This document shows positions 50,465-52,943 of a stretch of DNA of 52,943 bases, piece by piece. Position 1 is the stretch's first letter. The number at the start of each line of letters is the position of its first letter. Made by a program: the position numbers and the translations under genes. The stretch covers positions 1-52,943 of the forward strand of contig JALSQD010000023.1 of NCBI GenBank assembly GCA_026985615.1. Direction: 5' to 3'. The stretch is from Thermaceae bacterium. Its GTDB lineage: Bacteria; Deinococcota; Deinococci; Deinococcales; Marinithermaceae. The notes beneath the pieces are model-generated. The model was not told the DNA's origin and made no database searches. It worked only from the letters and a program-made list of their open reading frames with translations.

Positions 50465-52072
50465 ATGGAGCACCTGTCGTACACCTACGGAACGAACCAC
50501 TACCGGCGGGACGCAGAGCTGCGCGACCTGCTCGCGCACTACTGGCCTGAGGCGCGGGAGCGGGAGGCGGAGCTTATGGACTGGGGCGCGTTCATGGGAC
50601 GCGAGGTCTACGAGGCGGCCTACCACGTGGACCAGGGGGCAGAGCCGGTGCTGGTGATCCACGACCTCGACGGCCGGCGCGTGGACCGGGTGCGGCTCGC
50701 GCCGGAGCAGCAGCGGGTGCTCGAGCACCTGCGGCCGATCATGCGCCCGCCCTACGAAGGGGGGAGCTGGCACCACCACTTCGCCCTTGGCTACCTGCTG
50801 GCCGATCCCGGCCTCTACTGCATCCTCACCATCACCCACCAGGTCGCCTACCCCCTGCACAAGTACGCGCCGGACCTGAGCGCCTGGAAGGAGCGCGTCC
50901 TCTACGAGGGCGCCTGGGGCGCCACCTGGATGACCGAGATTCAGGGGGGCAGCGACCTGGGGGCGAACCGCACCGTCGCCCGGCGCGAGGGTGAGATCTG
51001 GCGGTTGTTCGCCGGCGACAAGTACTTCGCCTCGGGCGCGGGGCTCGCCGACGTGGCCGTGGCCACCGCCCGGCCCGAGGGGGCTCCGGCGGGGCCCAAG
51101 GGACTGGCGCTCTTTTTGGTGCCGCGGCTCGACGTCCGTGGCGAGCTGAACTTTACCGTGCGCCGACTCAAGGCCAAGAGCGGCACCCGCGCGGTACCCT
51201 CGGGCGAGGTCGAGTTCGAGGGCAGCGAGGCCTACCTGATCGGCCGGGCCGAGGAGGGCATCTACTACACCCTCGAGACCCTTACCGTCTCGCGCCTGGC
51301 CAACGCCATCGCCGCGATGGGCATCGGCGCCAAGGCCCTACTGGAGGTGCGTGAGCGGGTGCGGCGGCGCGAGGCCTTCGGCCGGCCGCTGGCGGCGTGG
51401 CCGCTGGTGCGGCGCGACCTGCTCGAGCTCGCCCTGCGCCAGGCCGGAGGGCTTGCCCTCGCCCTCGCCGCCGTGGACGCCTTCGACCGCGCTTGGGCCG
51501 ACCGGCCGCCCTACTCGGAGCGCTACCACTACGCCCGTTTTCTCTCGCACCTGGCCAAGAACCGCACCGCCGACCACGCCGCCGAGGTCACCCGGCTGGC
51601 GATGGAGCTCTTCGGGGGCTTGGGTTTCCTGGAGGAGTACGCGGTGGCGCGCTGGCACCGCGAGGCGTTGATCACGCCCATCTGGGAGGGGCCGAGCAAC
51701 ATCCAGGCGCTCGACCTGCTCGAGGCCATGCAGAAGAAACGGGCGCATGAGCCTTTCCTGAAGGAACTCGAGCGCCTGCTCGGCGGACGCGACGAGGAGG
51801 AGGCCGCTTGGGCGCTGGCGAGCGCCCGCGAGACAATTGCCGCGCTGGTGCGCGCCGAGCCCGAGGCCGCCGTCTGGGAGGCCAAGGCGGCGCTCGCGCG
51901 CCTGGCCGATGCCATGGCGGTGGCGCAACTGCTCGACGCCGCCCGCACGGCGGGGCCGCGCTACGCCGAGCTGGGGCGGCTCTACGCCCGCCGCTTCCTG
52001 CGCGGCGAGGGGCTGCCGGCGAGCGCCATGCAGGCGACCGAGCTCTACCTGCCCGAGACAAAGCTCACTTGA
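50465..52072 (+). CDS. Acyl-CoA dehydrogenase, AidB-like
   Basis: 535 residues. Flavin- and substrate-binding segment GATWMTEIQGGSDLGANRTVA, conserved SRLANAIAAMGIGAKALLEVRER and REAFGRPLAAWPLVRRDL, and IWEGPSNIQALDLLEAM near the C-terminus. About 150 residues longer than classic acyl-CoA dehydrogenases, as in AidB and related long forms. Substrate unknown. ATG 50465 is preceded by a GGAGGAGG-type ribosome binding site. Confidence 0.9.
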   Translation: MEHLSYTYGTNHYRRDAELRDLLAHYWPEAREREAELMDWGAFMGREVYEAAYHVDQGAEPVLVIHDLDGRRVDRVRLAPEQQRVLEHLRPIMRPPYEGGSWHHHFALGYLLADPGLYCILTITHQVAYPLHKYAPDLSAWKERVLYEGAWGATWMTEIQGGSDLGANRTVARREGEIWRLFAGDKYFASGAGLADVAVATARPEGAPAGPKGLALFLVPRLDVRGELNFTVRRLKAKSGTRAVPSGEVEFEGSEAYLIGRAEEGIYYTLETLTVSRLANAIAAMGIGAKALLEVRERVRRREAFGRPLAAWPLVRRDLLELALRQAGGLALALAAVDAFDRAWADRPPYSERYHYARFLSHLAKNRTADHAAEVTRLAMELFGGLGFLEEYAVARWHREALITPIWEGPSNIQALDLLEAMQKKRAHEPFLKELERLLGGRDEEEAAWALASARETIAALVRAEPEAAVWEAKAALARLADAMAVAQLLDAARTAGPRYAELGRLYARRFLRGEGLPASAMQATELYLPETKLT

Positions 52073-52154
52073 CGTGGACTCGGTACAAGCCAGTAAGATG
52101 AAACCAGGCGCGTTAAACGGTGGCTCAAGCACACATCGGACCCCGTTCGCGCTG

Positions 52155-52172
52155 AATGGTAGCGCTACCATT
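52155..52172. promoter_or_regulatory. LacI/GalR-family operator upstream of the sugar-binding protein gene
   Basis: Perfect 18-bp palindrome, arms AATGGTAGC and GCTACCATT, with the central GC and AGCGCT core of LacI-family sites. It lies 28 bases before the ATG. A promoter upstream is suggested by TTGACG (52069-52074) and TAAGAT (52094-52099, 19-base spacer), so bound repressor would block transcription. Confidence 0.75.
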
Positions 52173-52200
52173 AACCGTGGAGCGTGTGGAGGTGGTCGTA

Positions 52201-52943
52201 TGAAGAAACTTTGGGTAGCGGCCCTGGCCTTGCTCGCGGGTGCGGCGCTGGCCGCGGGACAGATCACCGTCTGGACCCACTTCGGCGGTCCCGAGCTCGA
52301 GTTCCTCAAGGACCAGGCGCAGCGTTACGAAAAGGCGACGGGCGTCAAGGTCCAGGTCGTCGAGGTGCCCTTCGGCGACATCAAGCAGAAGTTCATCCTG
52401 GGCGCGCCCCAGGGTGAGGCCGCCGACCTGGTGGTGACGGTGCCCCACGACTGGCTGGGCGAGATGGCCGCGGCCGGGGTGCTCGAGCCGGTGGGCAAGT
52501 ACGCCACCAAGGACTACCTCGCCGGCCTCATGCCGGTGGCGGTGGACGCCTTTACCTACGGCGGCAAGCTCTTCGGCCTGCCGATGAATGCCGAGTCGGT
52601 GGCGCTCATCTACAACAAGGCGATGGTCAAGGAGCCGCCCGCCACCTGGGACGAGTTCCTGGCCCTGGCCAAGAAGTACACCACTGGCGACACCTTCGGC
52701 TTCCTCTACGACCTCGGCAACCCCTACTTCAACTACGGCTGGTTCAAGGCCTACGGGGCCTACGTCTTCGGCAAGAATCCCGACGGCAGCCTGAACCCGG
52801 GCGACCTCGGCCTCGGTGGCGAGCCGGGCTACAAGGCGGGCCAGTTCATCAAGGACCTGCGCTACAAGTACGAGCTGATCCCCGAGGGCGTGGACTACGG
52901 CGTGGCCGACGGCGCCTTCAAGGACGGTGTGCTGGCCATGATC
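52201..52943 (+). CDS. malE: Maltose/maltodextrin-type ABC transporter binding protein (5' part)
   Basis: The first 247 residues of a secreted solute-binding protein; the gene runs off the right edge. Signal peptide MKKLWVAALALLAGAALAA, then QITVWTHFGGPELEFLKDQAQRYEKATGVKV, AADLVVTVPHDWLGEMAAAG and FGLPMNAESVALIYNKAMV, all typical of cluster CUT1 MalE-like proteins. Captures oligosaccharides, probably maltodextrins, for an ABC permease expected downstream. GGAGG lies before the ATG. Regulated by the palindrome at 52155. Confidence 0.9.

Overview
This 52.9 kb window is high-GC and densely coded, with frequent 4 to 20 base gene overlaps, GTG/TTG starts and short leaders. Gene content points to a thermophilic member of the Deinococcota (Thermaceae; I would guess Oceanithermus or Marinithermus): bacillithiol synthesis (bshA), cytochrome bd, a periplasmic nitrate reductase, MoxR/DUF58 genes and many apparently leaderless genes. 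The assignment is inference from gene content and style.

Layout. (1) 1-13.4 kb is a copper/envelope-redox island: a SHOCT protein with a two-component system whose sensor has a Met-rich external loop, a CueP-like protein and a multicopper oxidase, a DUF5666-repeat lipoprotein, an operon of YceI, a pentaheme cytochrome, a membrane protein, a second two-component system and a Gly/Asp-rich DUF5666 protein, and a CopA copper ATPase with a C-terminal glutaredoxin domain. (2) 13.4-28 kb is mostly housekeeping: HU, an acyltransferase, endonuclease V, an isomerase-like SIS protein, two AT-richer membrane-protein genes (one decayed), acetyltransferase, a histidine-phosphatase pseudoenzyme, lipid kinase, bshA, a frameshifted DUF4010/MgtC gene, an alcohol dehydrogenase-like gene, a class II aldolase-like gene and hisC-hisB-hisH. 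(3) 28-43.4 kb is respiratory: a sugar kinase, cydABDC, a MarR regulator with a perfect palindromic operator, a napAGHBFLD nitrate reductase operon and a carbonic anhydrase. (4) 43.4-52.9 kb holds a DUF4129-MoxR-DUF58 operon, a NifX-like protein, Nudix, DUF1028, SlyD, cysteine synthase, FUN14, an acyl-CoA dehydrogenase and the start of a sugar-binding protein gene behind a LacI-type operator.

The most interesting signal is regulatory. Five transcription units in the copper/redox island start behind the same composite element: two half-sites of the form [CG]TT(T/A/G)(A/G)C exactly 11 bases apart, then exactly 10 bases, then a -10-like hexamer YAnnCT. The element lacks a -35 and looks like a class II activator site for an OmpR-family regulator. 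It divides into a CTTTAC type (SHOCT-RR-HK operon, cueP-oxidase, copA) and a GTTTAC type (DUF5666 lipoprotein, YceI-cytochrome operon), matching the two two-component systems encoded here. A weaker sixth copy precedes slyD. This links the YceI/pentaheme/DUF5666 genes, whose joint function I do not recognise, to a copper response in one predicted regulatory network.
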